Below the pieces are notes generated by a model. That model did no database searches. It saw nothing but the letters and a program-made list of their open reading frames with translations, and was not told where the DNA came from. Below are positions 9,701 to 19,824 of a stretch of DNA of 64,000 nucleotides, in pieces. Source of the DNA: Arbacia lixula. Its lineage: Eukaryota; Echinodermata; Echinoidea; Arbacioida; Arbaciidae. Position numbers and translations under genes: made by a program. Positions within the stretch are counted from its first letter, which is position 1; each line of letters opens with the position of its first letter. Location: NCBI GenBank assembly GCA_963669155.1, contig OZ022594.1, positions 18,953,274-19,017,273 of the forward strand. Direction: 5' to 3'.

Positions 9701-12696
9701 GTCGGAGAATTCTAGGAAGGAATCTCAAAATAGTAAAACTGTTGACATCAAACTCAATCCGGACCCCCGCGATGACGGCAGAAAAGCTCCGCCATAAACA
9801 CGGCCGGAATCATGAACAAAATCCGGACCCGGGACAAAAAAACAGCTTTAAAGAAAAACCTTTAAATAGAGAACCCATGTTTTCATGAATCAATAATTGG
9901 AAATATATCAGAAAGGTACGTTCAAAACATTTTTATGAACTTTAAAATCATTATCATCATCTTTTTTAATGTGCAACAGTTGTCTGGTATGACATCCCCA
10001 GTTAGCGATGATTACATTCATCTATATGTAATAACTCCATTTGTCCCTTAAATTATAAATTTGTTTACGATAAGATTGATGAATTCTAAGTATTTTGCGG
10101 ACTTGTAATTTCTCTTCATGTAAGTCCTCTCTATAATGCATACGACATGGACAAGAAGAAAACATATCTATTAAATTTGGCACAGCGAAAACGTCAGCGC
10201 TTGTGCTTGCCATTTCCAACGCTAATAATGTGTCTGTGTTAAGGCAAACCTCAACTAAATAGTTTTTATACACATCCAATTTTCATCACGGTCCTTTGTA
10301 AGGTTGTTGTAGTTATATTTTTTTTTTACAAGATTCAAGATTACTAAAGTATATAACATATCGTAATTGATGTAAGGATTTGAAAATCATATTTATTTAG
10401 GAGTTAATAAGCCCATTCATTCATTCAAGATATTAACAGCATATAATTTTCTAAAGTGGTTAGACTTGCCTTCTACATAGATGTTTGCAAAACCGCAGTT
10501 CGCTGTTAAAGTCCCATCTGAAAAGTAGATTCTGGTCGTATGATGTCCCACGTTAAGAACTGGATCACGGTTGTTAGCGTCACCGTCAAATGTGAAGTAC
10601 ACTGTGATTGGTCCGTAGCTCTCATACGTCACCGACTCTGGTTGATACGTGACGTTGATTGGCTGGAACTGATACGTGTGAGTTGGCTGACCCGGATCAG
10701 TTTCTACGGTGATGATCGCCACCGAAGGACAGGCAACGGGTAGATTTCCCACTGTTACATTATTAAATACGAAAAGTTTAGTATGCATGACAGTGCTTTT
10801 CGTATACATGTATGAAGATGATTGAGTAAATAGGGACGCCAACTTTGTTGAATTTGACTTATAGTGAACTTGATAATTTTTTTCAATTAAATACCCCAAT
10901 ATTCAAAAAGAAAATATCACATCTGAATAAACATGTTTAAAAAATGTTTTGAAATATAATAAACTTTTCCGCTTTAAGTTGATACTTTCTGTCATCACCC
11001 ATGTTACGCACGACTGTTATACACAACGCCAACACTTTGCAACTTCTAGGTAATTCAAACCGAGGGCGGGGAGACGGAGGAGGAGAGAGCATTTTTAAAG
11101 TTCGTGTCCGCATTTCTCCCCATCCTACCTGTTTTTTGCCTCCCTTGCCACTTTCCCGTTAAACTAGACATTTTCCTATTCCTCCTATACCCATCTTCCC
11201 TTCATCCTTCTCCATTTCCTCTCCTTTCTGCTTCTTTGACATCACATCCTTACGACCGAGTTACCAGTTTGCTTTCCAAAAAGTGTCAACGTTTGTATCA
11301 TAATAACATTTCCAACTTTCAATGCACTTTCCTTTAAAATTGGTTGGATCTGCTTCTCAGATTTCCCTGCTACAAAGCAACTACATTTGTGAATTGGAAT
11401 AGCCACTTACATGTCCCCCGTAACCAAGCAGATTGCTAACTTACAACTGACAGTGACGTTGAACATACAGGAGCCAATCACATTCATGGGTGATGACGTC
11501 AAAGTAGCTGTTGCATTCACCTGACTGGTACCCAGTGGCATTCTATTACCTGGGCCATACTCTACCGGGTCAAAGGTCAGAGTGTAATCATCTAACCCGG
11601 AAACGGAAACATTGTAGGTGGAGAAGACGTTGGTGGTGTCTGATGAGACAGAATCACATGTCAGAGCTGCGAATACATGAAACATATAAAACAGAAAAAA
11701 AATATATTTCATGTGACAAGAATAAGTTGATTTCGTTCCTTCCCGTTCCGATAATTCTCTTAGAGATTTTGTCCGTTTCCCTTATGTCTCATCTCTTTTG
11801 CTGTGTATCTATCATGCCAGTGTCAGAATTCTGCTTTTCACAAATGTCGAATTATTTGACCCTAAAACAGAAACATTGTACCCTAACGNNNNNNNNNNNN
11901 NNNNNNNNNNNNNNNNNNNNNNNNNNNNNNNNNNNNNNNNNNNNNNNNNNNNNNNNNNNNNNNNNNNNNNNNNNNNNNNNNNNNNNNNNNNNNNNNNNNN
12001 NNNNNNNNNNNNNNNNNNNNNNNNNNNNNNNNNNNNNNNNNNNNNNNNNNNNNNNNNNNNNNNNNNNNNNNNNNNNNNNNNNNNNNNNCCATATTCTACC
12101 GGGTCATAGGTCAGAGTGTAATCGTCTGACCCGGAAACGTAAACATTGTAGTTAGAGAAGACATTGGTAGCGTCTGATGAGACCGGATCGCATGTCAGAG
12201 CTGTGAATATATCAGACATTAGAAAAGAGGTTATTTCATATGACAAGAATCATTTGTTTTCCCCTCAAAAAGGTGCCAAAAAGCAAACGGGCAACTTGCA
12301 CGGGTGTGAAAGTGAGATAAATAGATGCACATGAGAAAACACAGACACATACACATATAAACAAGTTTATGCATATATGCTCACATGGGTACAGGTATTA
12401 TAAACATACACACTTGCCTCATGTACTGGTTGTATCCTTGATGGTTCTGTAAAAAGAAATGTCAGTTTACGACTGCGAGATATATAAACTATGCGAATGT
12501 CAATTGTGATTCGTACAGCTATTTTACAACTTACTAAAGTCCTCTGACTGATCGTATGTAGGTATACATATCTTTCTGAAAACTATCCCAAGTGGCAAAT
12601 GAAAGAGTTGAAGTGTGGTAGCTTACTGCCTTGACTGGAGACGAGGTGGTGACAAGACGCTAAGAAGAGAAGACGAACAAGGAGCCTTGTACACAT
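6630..12696 (-). CDS. HYR-L2: HYR-module single-pass receptor-like gene with ITAM-like tail
   Basis: Joined exons in transcript order: 12696-12627 (signal), 12200-12089 into an N gap (module A1), 11666-11445 (A2), 10751-10470 (B), 9216-8983 (C), 8439-8320 (Thr-rich stalk), 7510-7429 (transmembrane), tentative 7124-7091, tentative 6716-6630 with the stop. Phases match at every join: 1-1 through the ectodomain, 2 after the TM exon, then 2 to 0 and 0. Predicted type I membrane protein with an extracellular HYR stack. The tail has Y-A-G-L and Y-Q-E-M spaced by nine residues. It is transcribed away from HYR-P. The last two exons rest on splice sites and phase only, and the A1 3' end is hidden by the gap. 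Confidence 0.72.
7091..7124 (-). CDS. HYR-L2 candidate 34-nt juxtamembrane exon
   Basis: A pyrimidine-rich acceptor (CTGCTTGCTTCAG) precedes 34 nt that read RHDKCFLQSFH and end at CAC|GTAGGA. It enters in phase 2, exactly what the TM exon needs, and leaves in phase 0, exactly what the tail exon needs. A cysteine near the membrane could be palmitoylated. The exon is very short and no homologue was available, so it stays a candidate. Confidence 0.35.
7429..7510 (-). CDS. HYR-L2 transmembrane exon
   Basis: Acceptor CTCTTTTCAG and donor AG|GTATGT are both strong. The 82 nt encode one hydrophobic helix, AVIALSVLLCLVSVLAALIA followed by ILY, and then basic residues (IRLR), a classic stop-transfer arrangement placing the C-terminus in the cytosol. 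Entry phase 1 matches the stalk exon; exit phase 2. It is not similar to the TM exons of HYR-P or HYR-R. Confidence 0.75.
8190..8275. repeat. CA-rich microsatellite in HYR-L2 intron
   Basis: Imperfect ACACACAC tract with CATA and CAAA interruptions between the stalk and TM exons. No coding content. Confidence 0.8.
8320..8439 (-). CDS. HYR-L2 stalk exon (Thr/Ser/Glu/Asp-rich)
   Basis: Acceptor TTTAACCGCAG and donor CAAG|GTAAGC flank 120 nt, phase 1-1. It encodes QTTTTSLDHVDEEGTTAAP followed by a hydrophilic Gln/Ser/Asn-rich stretch with one NGT sequon and one cysteine. Composition and place, between the last HYR and the TM helix, indicate an O-glycosylated stalk. The corresponding exon in HYR-P is a Pro/Thr/Gly stalk. 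Confidence 0.72.
8983..9216 (-). CDS. HYR-L2 exon, module C (canonical HYR)
   Basis: Phase 1-1 exon of 234 nt with donor GCA|GTAAGT. It shows the full HYR signature: DRELPVVICPDD, NLTDNADPNP, LGVTLVTFTADDASGNE and CTFTVTIDNS. It is nearly identical to the L1 copy at 54-287 and close to the HYR-P copy at 22769-23002. Confidence 0.87.
10470..10751 (-). CDS. HYR-L2 exon, module B (HYR-like variant)
   Basis: Phase 1-1 exon of 282 nt. It starts GNLPVACPSV, contains VTYESYGPITVYFTFDGDAN and ends with FSDGTLTANCGFANIYVEG. The donor is AAG|GCAAGT, a GC donor shared with the paralogous B exons of L1 and HYR-P. Confidence 0.83.
11445..11666 (-). CDS. HYR-L2 exon, module A2 (HYR-like)
   Basis: Phase 1-1 exon of 222 nt, acceptor ATTCGCAG, donor T|GTAAGT. 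It begins LTCDSVSSDTTN, has DPVEYGPGNRMPLGTSQVNA in the middle and ends GSCMFNVTVS. It is the better preserved of the two A exons in this gene. Confidence 0.85.
11820..11888 (-). pseudogene. Relic of a module-A exon in HYR-L2
   Basis: Reads GYNVSVLGSNNSTF in one frame, recognisably the centre of module A (TYNVSVSGSDDYT), but it has no exon boundaries and is out of context. It abuts the N gap. The same relic is present in HYR-L1 at 2565-2640. Confidence 0.5.
11889..12088. other. Assembly gap (200 N)
   Basis: Exactly 200 N, so probably a placeholder of unknown true length. It removes the 3' end of module-A1 and part of the intron. The neighbouring DNA is a local duplication, which may be why assembly failed here. 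Confidence 0.98.
12089..12200 (-). CDS. HYR-L2 exon, module A1 (5' part, truncated by gap)
   Basis: Acceptor ATTCACAG, phase 1, then LTCDPVSSDATNVFSNYNVY and DDYTLTYDPVEY up to the N gap. A 222-nt exon would end inside the gap. The sequence upstream of A1 and of A2 is similar, so A1 and A2 arose by a short tandem duplication. HYR-L1 has no intact counterpart. Confidence 0.75.
12627..12696 (-). CDS. HYR-L2 signal-peptide exon
   Basis: ATG in context GAAAATG (A at -3), then CTRLLVRLLFLASC and HHLVSSQG, a positively charged start and a hydrophobic core ending near SSQ, as in a cleavable leader. Donor GCA|GTAAGC is phase 1 and joins module A. The leader of HYR-P ends with a similar IASC...RSQ pattern. 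Upstream in-frame ATGs exist, so a longer N-terminus is possible. Confidence 0.7.
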
Positions 12697-13687
12697 TTTC
12701 TCATGTGCCTGGTCCGTTCCGAAGTAGAAAAGTCTTTTACGACCCATTCCTGCCATCACCATTTCGGAGAAAGATTGCGAAACACAGTGTCGACTTGCTA
12801 CCTGTTTCTCGATCGTGTCGAATAAAACGACATGAAAATAAAAAAGGTTCACATTGGCGTACAAACTTCGATTCAGTGCTAATATCATATACAACGAACC
12901 TGTTAAGAACTCCTTTTGTTCAACGGCCACACGCTGGCTATTGTAGTGAGACCCGCATGGTTCCAAATGAATCAAGTATTGGAATGTGTAGTCATGATAG
13001 ATACAGGTTGAGGAAATGAAAAATTATTACGTTCTCCCTTTCCTTCCATATCAATACCCATTTGTGCCTAGTCATGCGTGCATTATGTACACACTGCAAA
13101 CGCGCGGGAACCGTCTAGTCGCGACAGTCACAACACAAGTAGAAGTTCAACTGTTATATTTTATCATGGTTAAAAAACATCACAAATATACTATTTACAT
13201 ATTAAAAATAATACATATGAAAAAATATTTTTTAAAGCATTGGACATCCCCCCCCCCCCCGACGCACACACTCAAAAATACACAACTATTCATCATCATG
13301 GATCAATAATAGAATAATGTACATACTCTTTAATCATGTTAAACAGTTAAAGAAGCAAACTAAATATCATAATTGTGAAGAGTCCTTCAAAGCTTTTTCT
13401 TGCAAATATACCCGAGAATACACCGTAAACTAATATACAAATATATGGGAGAAAATGCAATATAGCCTATACGAGCGCACTATTTCGAATATTATAATCA
13501 CTTCAGCATAAGATGTTGAAGAAAGATCAAAACTGGAGATAAGATTGCATTTTAAGTGTCATTGATAATACGTGATGCTACTCCCAAGCCAGGTAATAAT
13601 GGTGGATTTCAATGTGCAGTGTAAAACGGGTATTGTTCTGTCTACTATAGGCTTACATGAAAAACACATTTATATACGGTATGCACA

Positions 13688-13778
13688 CGTACACACATAC
13701 ACGCACACCCCCACACACACACACTCACACACGCACATACACACACACACACACATTCACACACACGCACACAATACT
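13688..13778. repeat. (CA)n-rich microsatellite
   Basis: CA-rich run with interruptions, sitting at the position paralogous to 5103-5175. Confidence 0.85.
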
Positions 13779-15311
13779 AGCCACATATCATTGCAATATC
13801 ATACAATTGCAAAAAAATAGAGATATCATTTTGTCATTGATGTTTTTTTGCACGATTTGGCCTAATACAAATAGAGCAAACTTTATGTGAAATGTGAAAT
13901 GAGCCCCGCCAACGAATTGAAGATATCAATGAGGTCCTTAGAAAAGCAGGCTACGTGTCCTGACAGACGGAGGAATCATTATTGGTTCGAAGGAATTTGT
14001 TGCGATGCATATCGGAGCGGCGTACGTTATAACCCCTTTTGGTGCATATTAAACTGCACAAAGATTATATCGAAAGCAATTCTCTTTTCAAGAAACATTT
14101 TTTTTAATAGGAATACCCTTTATCTTGCAGACATTGCATAATCATTTAAACATTACTACATTGAAATACATCTGAACATTTCATGAGGTTGCAGCCTTGT
14201 GGCGAAAAGATCGAGTGGATAAAAGTTTACTTCACCCTAAATCATGCGATAGTGGAGTTTTGGAATTTGTAAAGCACAATCGCGATTTGGTTATTCATTT
14301 AAAATAGCTCTTGTTCTGGAACATCGCCCAATCAAGTCACTGATCGAGCAAGTACGTTTTAAGGTCATCACATGGCGGTTCAAGAAAATGGCGACGTACA
14401 GTGAGCTTTAATTTTGCTAAGAATTGTATCTCATTCAAAGATTTTAGTGGGGTTTTATATAGCGCATTGTAACTGATCTTGTAGCATAACTTGCTATCAT
14501 GAGTGAAGTTTTCCTTTCAAGTTCTGTAAAGTGTCTCACTTATGACATATGAGACCAAGAAAAGTTTTAAATTACCAGGCTTTTTTATTAATCCATTTCC
14601 TAGATCGATTATCTGCTTGGTTGCCACCTTTTGATCACTCTAGGTTTTGTATTTCTCATAATGCTAGCAGGTATGTACTAAATTATATTATGCCAAATGC
14701 TGAATTTTTCGTTCACCTAAGATTGCATATTTTTTTCGTCATACATCAAAAAGCAAGGCTACGCATCGTTGCAATCATGTGAATGATATAGGATCTTTTG
14801 TCTGACAGTTGTGCGTGAATGTGGGTAATTTTTTTTTGTCTACGTTTCTACAACATACACATTCCTGGAAATAAGTGGTTGTCGGACAAACATAAGTCTG
14901 TGTAGGTCTACATCTTGGAATGGTGAATACAATTGTATGCATTTACATGAATATCATTGCTGTGCATGTAACGCTACATTCATAACAAACTGTTGTACCA
15001 TTCACAATACAATTTACGATCAAAGAACCGTACTCATAGGATAGCTAGTCTCTATTTCAGAACTTTGTCCTCCTTCTTTTACGTCTTGCATGAGCCAGTA
15101 GGAAAACTGTTTAGATTCAACTATTCAGATTTATCAATGGATAACGATATAATTTTTGCGGGAGTCTAAAGAAAAAGATTTTGAGCAACAAAGAATGTAT
15201 TTTTCCGCTCTAACATGACAAGTAGAACATGAAACACAGTGGAATAAGACCAACACATAGGATCCGATAAAGAGAGAGAGAAAACAAGAGAGGGAGAGAG
15301 AGACAGAGAGA

Positions 15312-15315
15312 CATA

Positions 15316-15357
<42 letters not shown>
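15312..15357. repeat. (GA)n microsatellite
   Basis: Perfect and near-perfect AG dinucleotides inside a longer purine-rich tract (about 15266-15385). Confidence 0.9.
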
Positions 15358-15359
<2 letters not shown>

Positions 15360-15904
15360 AAAAGGGAGGGAAAACAGAGACGGTAAAGAAAATATTTGAA
15401 TCAGACATGATTCGTAATCTTTACTCAAAAAAACCCTCCGGTCATTGGGTTTGATTATTTCTCTTTGTTCACTTTTGATATCGACAAAAGTAGGCGATAG
15501 AAATGGAAGAATGAAACTAGACGCTTCGCTAGAGACGGGTTCCAAAGGTCTAACTCAGGTGCAATCCGTATATTTAGACCTAAACTCCCCTCGCACTCCG
15601 TACAGCCCAATCTACCGAGGGTGTGTCAAGTGCACTGTGCATATGGACCAATCTTTCTCGACAGTATCTTGCATGTATACAGCGCGGCTTCGTGGTTAAG
15701 CGGAAGGAGTCAGTAAAGCTCCGCAAGTGTCATTGGTCGAAGAAGTACGCACAAACCTCACAGAAAAGTGTTTTATCTGGCTTTACTACGGGAAACCATC
15801 CCATCACATATTCTTACGACTTGGGGAAGACAGCTCCAGGCGACTAGCCAGATTTTTGGGGAAGACGCCACCAGACAACGAGACATAAAATTATCTTTGG
15901 CAGC

Positions 15905-15977
15905 ATGGATGGAAATGGGCGCTTCCTTGTTGGGGTTGTTCTCATCGCGTCGTGTCTCTGTCTCACCAGAAGTCAAA
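15905..15977 (+). CDS. HYR-P signal-peptide exon
   Basis: ATG then DGNGRFLVGVVLIASC and LCLTRSQ, a typical leader, ending A|GTGAGT in phase 1. Joined to module A it gives RSQ-NVTCDSV, so cleavage would fall close to the exon junction. The -3 A and the following GG make a good initiation context. Confidence 0.78.
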
Positions 15978-16348
15978 GTGAGTTCTTAGGAATAAGTCAT
16001 TTTGTACTCATTGTACATTATAATACGTCTCCTGGCGTATCTGAAATTTGCATAGAACATGCATAACAATACCACAAGCACCTAACCCCATTCAATTGAA
16101 TAGTGTGAATGGCAGGTATGCGATTTGTACGTGTATGAATAATTCGGTACCATTGTACTGCCTGTCCCGATTTGGTTCAACAGTGGTCAGAGTGGCATGG
16201 AAATCTTTTCTTGTAAAGGCATACAGTACCAAATGATTATGATGATGGTAGTTCATCCCCAGAAAGCGGATGGAAATAGATAAAGAGCGAGGGAGATGGG
16301 GTATGTGTGTATACATAGGTGAATATAACATACAGGCTCAAGAGAGAA

Positions 16349-16431
<83 letters not shown>

Positions 16432-19400
16432 AGTCAGGAAGGAGTAACAACATAGAGACAACGCAAAATATATTAATCATGTTTAGTGCAAGTAAAGAGG
16501 CGCTTGAGGTACTGTAAATATAAAGGAAATGACTACAAATGTAACATTATGCCAAAAGTAGGGTGTTTCGGATTACTACTAATTGCCAAATGTTAAGATG
16601 TCCTTTTTGAGGCATTCGTCTCATTGCGTACACATAACTCATAAAAAAAACATTCAACTGTTCAATCTGCTCTATGTAAGTCGTTAGGATTATATAGTAA
16701 CACATATACATTATACATACATCATTATGTTTTAATCAATTCTGGTATTTTCCATTTACCTTTCCAATGGTAGCGTAATAAGTACACATTCGCTGAAACA
16801 ATGCCTTTAATGAATAGCATATCCTCCCACAAAAGGTTTAGATGAGCTTGTTTGTAATCGATCAAGTTAAAGTTCGCGTTCACCGATGAATGGCGTTATT
16901 AACATGATTAAATCAAATGCTACACGAATCTTCTAGAGATTGCATGTTAAGTAAGGAACTTCTTTACAAGACAAAGTTTGCCCAACAAAACTGAAAGACA
17001 AATTTAGAAATTGCATATTGCGATCTAGATATTGACATATCTCGCTTAAGGTTTCGGTCAGGGCCAAGCAACAATGGGCATTTGGCTTGACAATTCTCAA
17101 TATTGACTTACACGCCAACCCCCCAAATGATTCATGAACATAGTAACCGATAGAAGGATGGCGGTAGCATGTGCATTGTCATTTATCATGTTTATTCAGG
17201 CAATGGTAGTACGATATGTTTTTACAATCATTTCATGGAATTGGGTGATGAATAACAGAAGACGATCGAATATACTTTTTACAATGTTTTTATTAGAGGG
17301 TAGGTGGCGCAAACAAAATGGACTATGCTATATCTTTTCATTGGTTTCATAGACTAAAATCAGGAAAGGATGGCGAATAAAAGGACAAAGCCATATATGG
17401 TCACATCTGTCTACACAGAAAACCCGACGAGGAAAAAACAACAAATATACTCATACTGCTCTGAAAGGATTCAAGGCGAGATGGTTGATAGAAATTTGTC
17501 TTTTCCGTCAGGCTTTACTGTTTATTAATAGTGACGTCATATATGACGTCATACATGGCATATGTAGTATAATGAACACTAACTCCAACAAATTGCTCCA
17601 TGACCAAGAAATACACTTCCGCTTCGGGTACGTTTTCATATTTTTATTTGTAACTTTATTATGACATAGAAGTGTCTAAATTCTTGCTTGCTTGACATCA
17701 TAAATTCCTTTCAAGTGTAATACACTAGACCGCATGTGGACATGGCTGCAAACAGAAGCTGAATGTGACTGCGTGGTGCATCGTTTGAAAATTCTTCTTT
17801 ATGCGGTACGACACAAACTTTAAATATGTTCCCTCATCTGTTGTTGAGACTTAGCAAATGTCTTGGTGGCCTGTTTTGCATGTTGTTGATTACACATTTC
17901 AAATGCCACGTGAGCATTCTTGCACAAGTAATGCAAACACATTTCTTATTGAACAAGATGTTATGATGTCAAACAAAGAAACATGTAAGTCATTTTCGAG
18001 GTAGGATGAAAGAGATCGAAAGCAGACAGTGATATTAGGACTTTACTGCAAGGCTCATTATAAAAAGATGTACACCTATAGTGCATGCATGTATTTTGAA
18101 ACGGTTTAGGCATGCTCAATTGATAGTTATCACGTGAGAGAACTGCAACAATATAACATGTTACATCAAAGGCCTAATATGTGCACTGACAAGATCTGCA
18201 ACAAGCACTAAAATGTGTAATATCTACCAATTAAATAGCGTTGTAATATGTTACATTTTACACGGCGTTGACATGATTATGAGGGTAACATTTGAGACAT
18301 GCAGTTATGCAAACGTAGTATGCTCTTTACAATAATGTGTAATCATTATCATTATAATTAAGGTATGGGTAAACATGTGCACATAATAAGTGCACAAATT
18401 ATGAGTGTACGTCATAATCCGGCCACTATCATGGTTAATTTGATGCTAAATGCAAAGCCTGTTAACTGGTGATTGTTCTACCGATATGAGTTCTTATTTG
18501 GCAAAAGATTACACAGTTGGCAGATCCTCCGCCAGCCCTACCCATGAGAGCACTTATATCAGAACTTAAATGTATATGTCTCACTCTACCCTTAGAATAT
18601 GAAATGAGCAAATATTACGGTGCACCCATACACCACCATCACACACACACAAACAAGTCACTCAAAATATCATTTGAATGTGTTGTACGAGTCGTACGGG
18701 TCGTGACCAGATAACAATGAGAAGTTTGTTCAAAGCCCAGTGAACCTTGAAATGAGATACACACCCGTATGTATTGCTCATAGCTTTCTTCTCTATTCTT
18801 GATATCCCGGATAGAGCTATCTAGTACCGCATTCCAAAAGTTCACCTTCTGAAATGCTGCATGTTAACCTTGTCTGTACTAAGCCAAGATGGTCATTGAC
18901 TCTTTACACCTTACATGCCCCTATGGTACTGAGAAGGTTAATATAATGTTTGCCTCACACTTTCACGCATTAATATCGGCGCCATTGCAAGCTGGCGTAC
19001 CACAACGAACCTGTGAAGGAAGTACAATGTACTCGTAGAGCGTTTGTGTGGACCGTGCAGATGCGAATACGTGGCGGAATTGCACTATAAACAGCCAGCA
19101 ATTTAGTGCACTTACATTGATAATCCCTTATACTTCTGTCAGTCCACCCTGTAGTGGAATAACAAGTGAGGTGCACAATGGATGTTATGTCCTGAAAAAA
19201 AGTTATTTGATACTCACAAATGCTATAATCAGTTCTTGATTTGCAAAACTGACAAACTAATTAAGATTCGAAAGAGTTTGGTTAGGATATTACGAACCTT
19301 CGATTTCAAAATCAATCTTACCCAACAAGTCCATAAAAGCTTGATTTGGCTTGTAATAAACTTGTAGGCTCGATCAAATGTATGAAACATTTTCTACAAC

Positions 19401-19653
19401 ACATAATTGATATGAGTTCTGCGTCGTGTTTCGTATATAGGCCTAGCACACAACAGGTACTGCCAATGATGTTGATTTCATGAATGTTAAGTGTGTATGT
19501 GGAACAGAGAGGTAGGAACCTATGACTAAAAAAAAAGAAGAAAAGAAAGAGAATCACAAGACATGAAAGAGGAGGAGGAGAGAGAGAGAGAGAGATAACA
19601 AGGATGTGTTAACGTGTGTATGTGTGCATGCATGATTATGTGTATATTTATAT

Positions 19654-19691
<38 letters not shown>

Positions 19692-19694
19692 TAC

Positions 19695-19747
<53 letters not shown>

Positions 19748-19766
19748 GTGTGTGTGTGTGTGTGTA

Positions 19767-19824
<58 letters not shown>

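Larger units (their letters stand above)
12697..15904. promoter_or_regulatory. Divergent intergenic region between HYR-L2 and HYR-P
   Basis: The 3.2 kb separate two start exons on opposite strands, so both promoters should lie here. Contents: homology to the region upstream of HYR-L1 (up to about 14990), a CA microsatellite (13688-13778), a segment near 13890-14880 not matched in L1, and a GA microsatellite (15312-15357). The last few hundred bases before 15905 are probably HYR-P 5' UTR. No TATA box or defined motif could be assigned. Confidence 0.45.
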
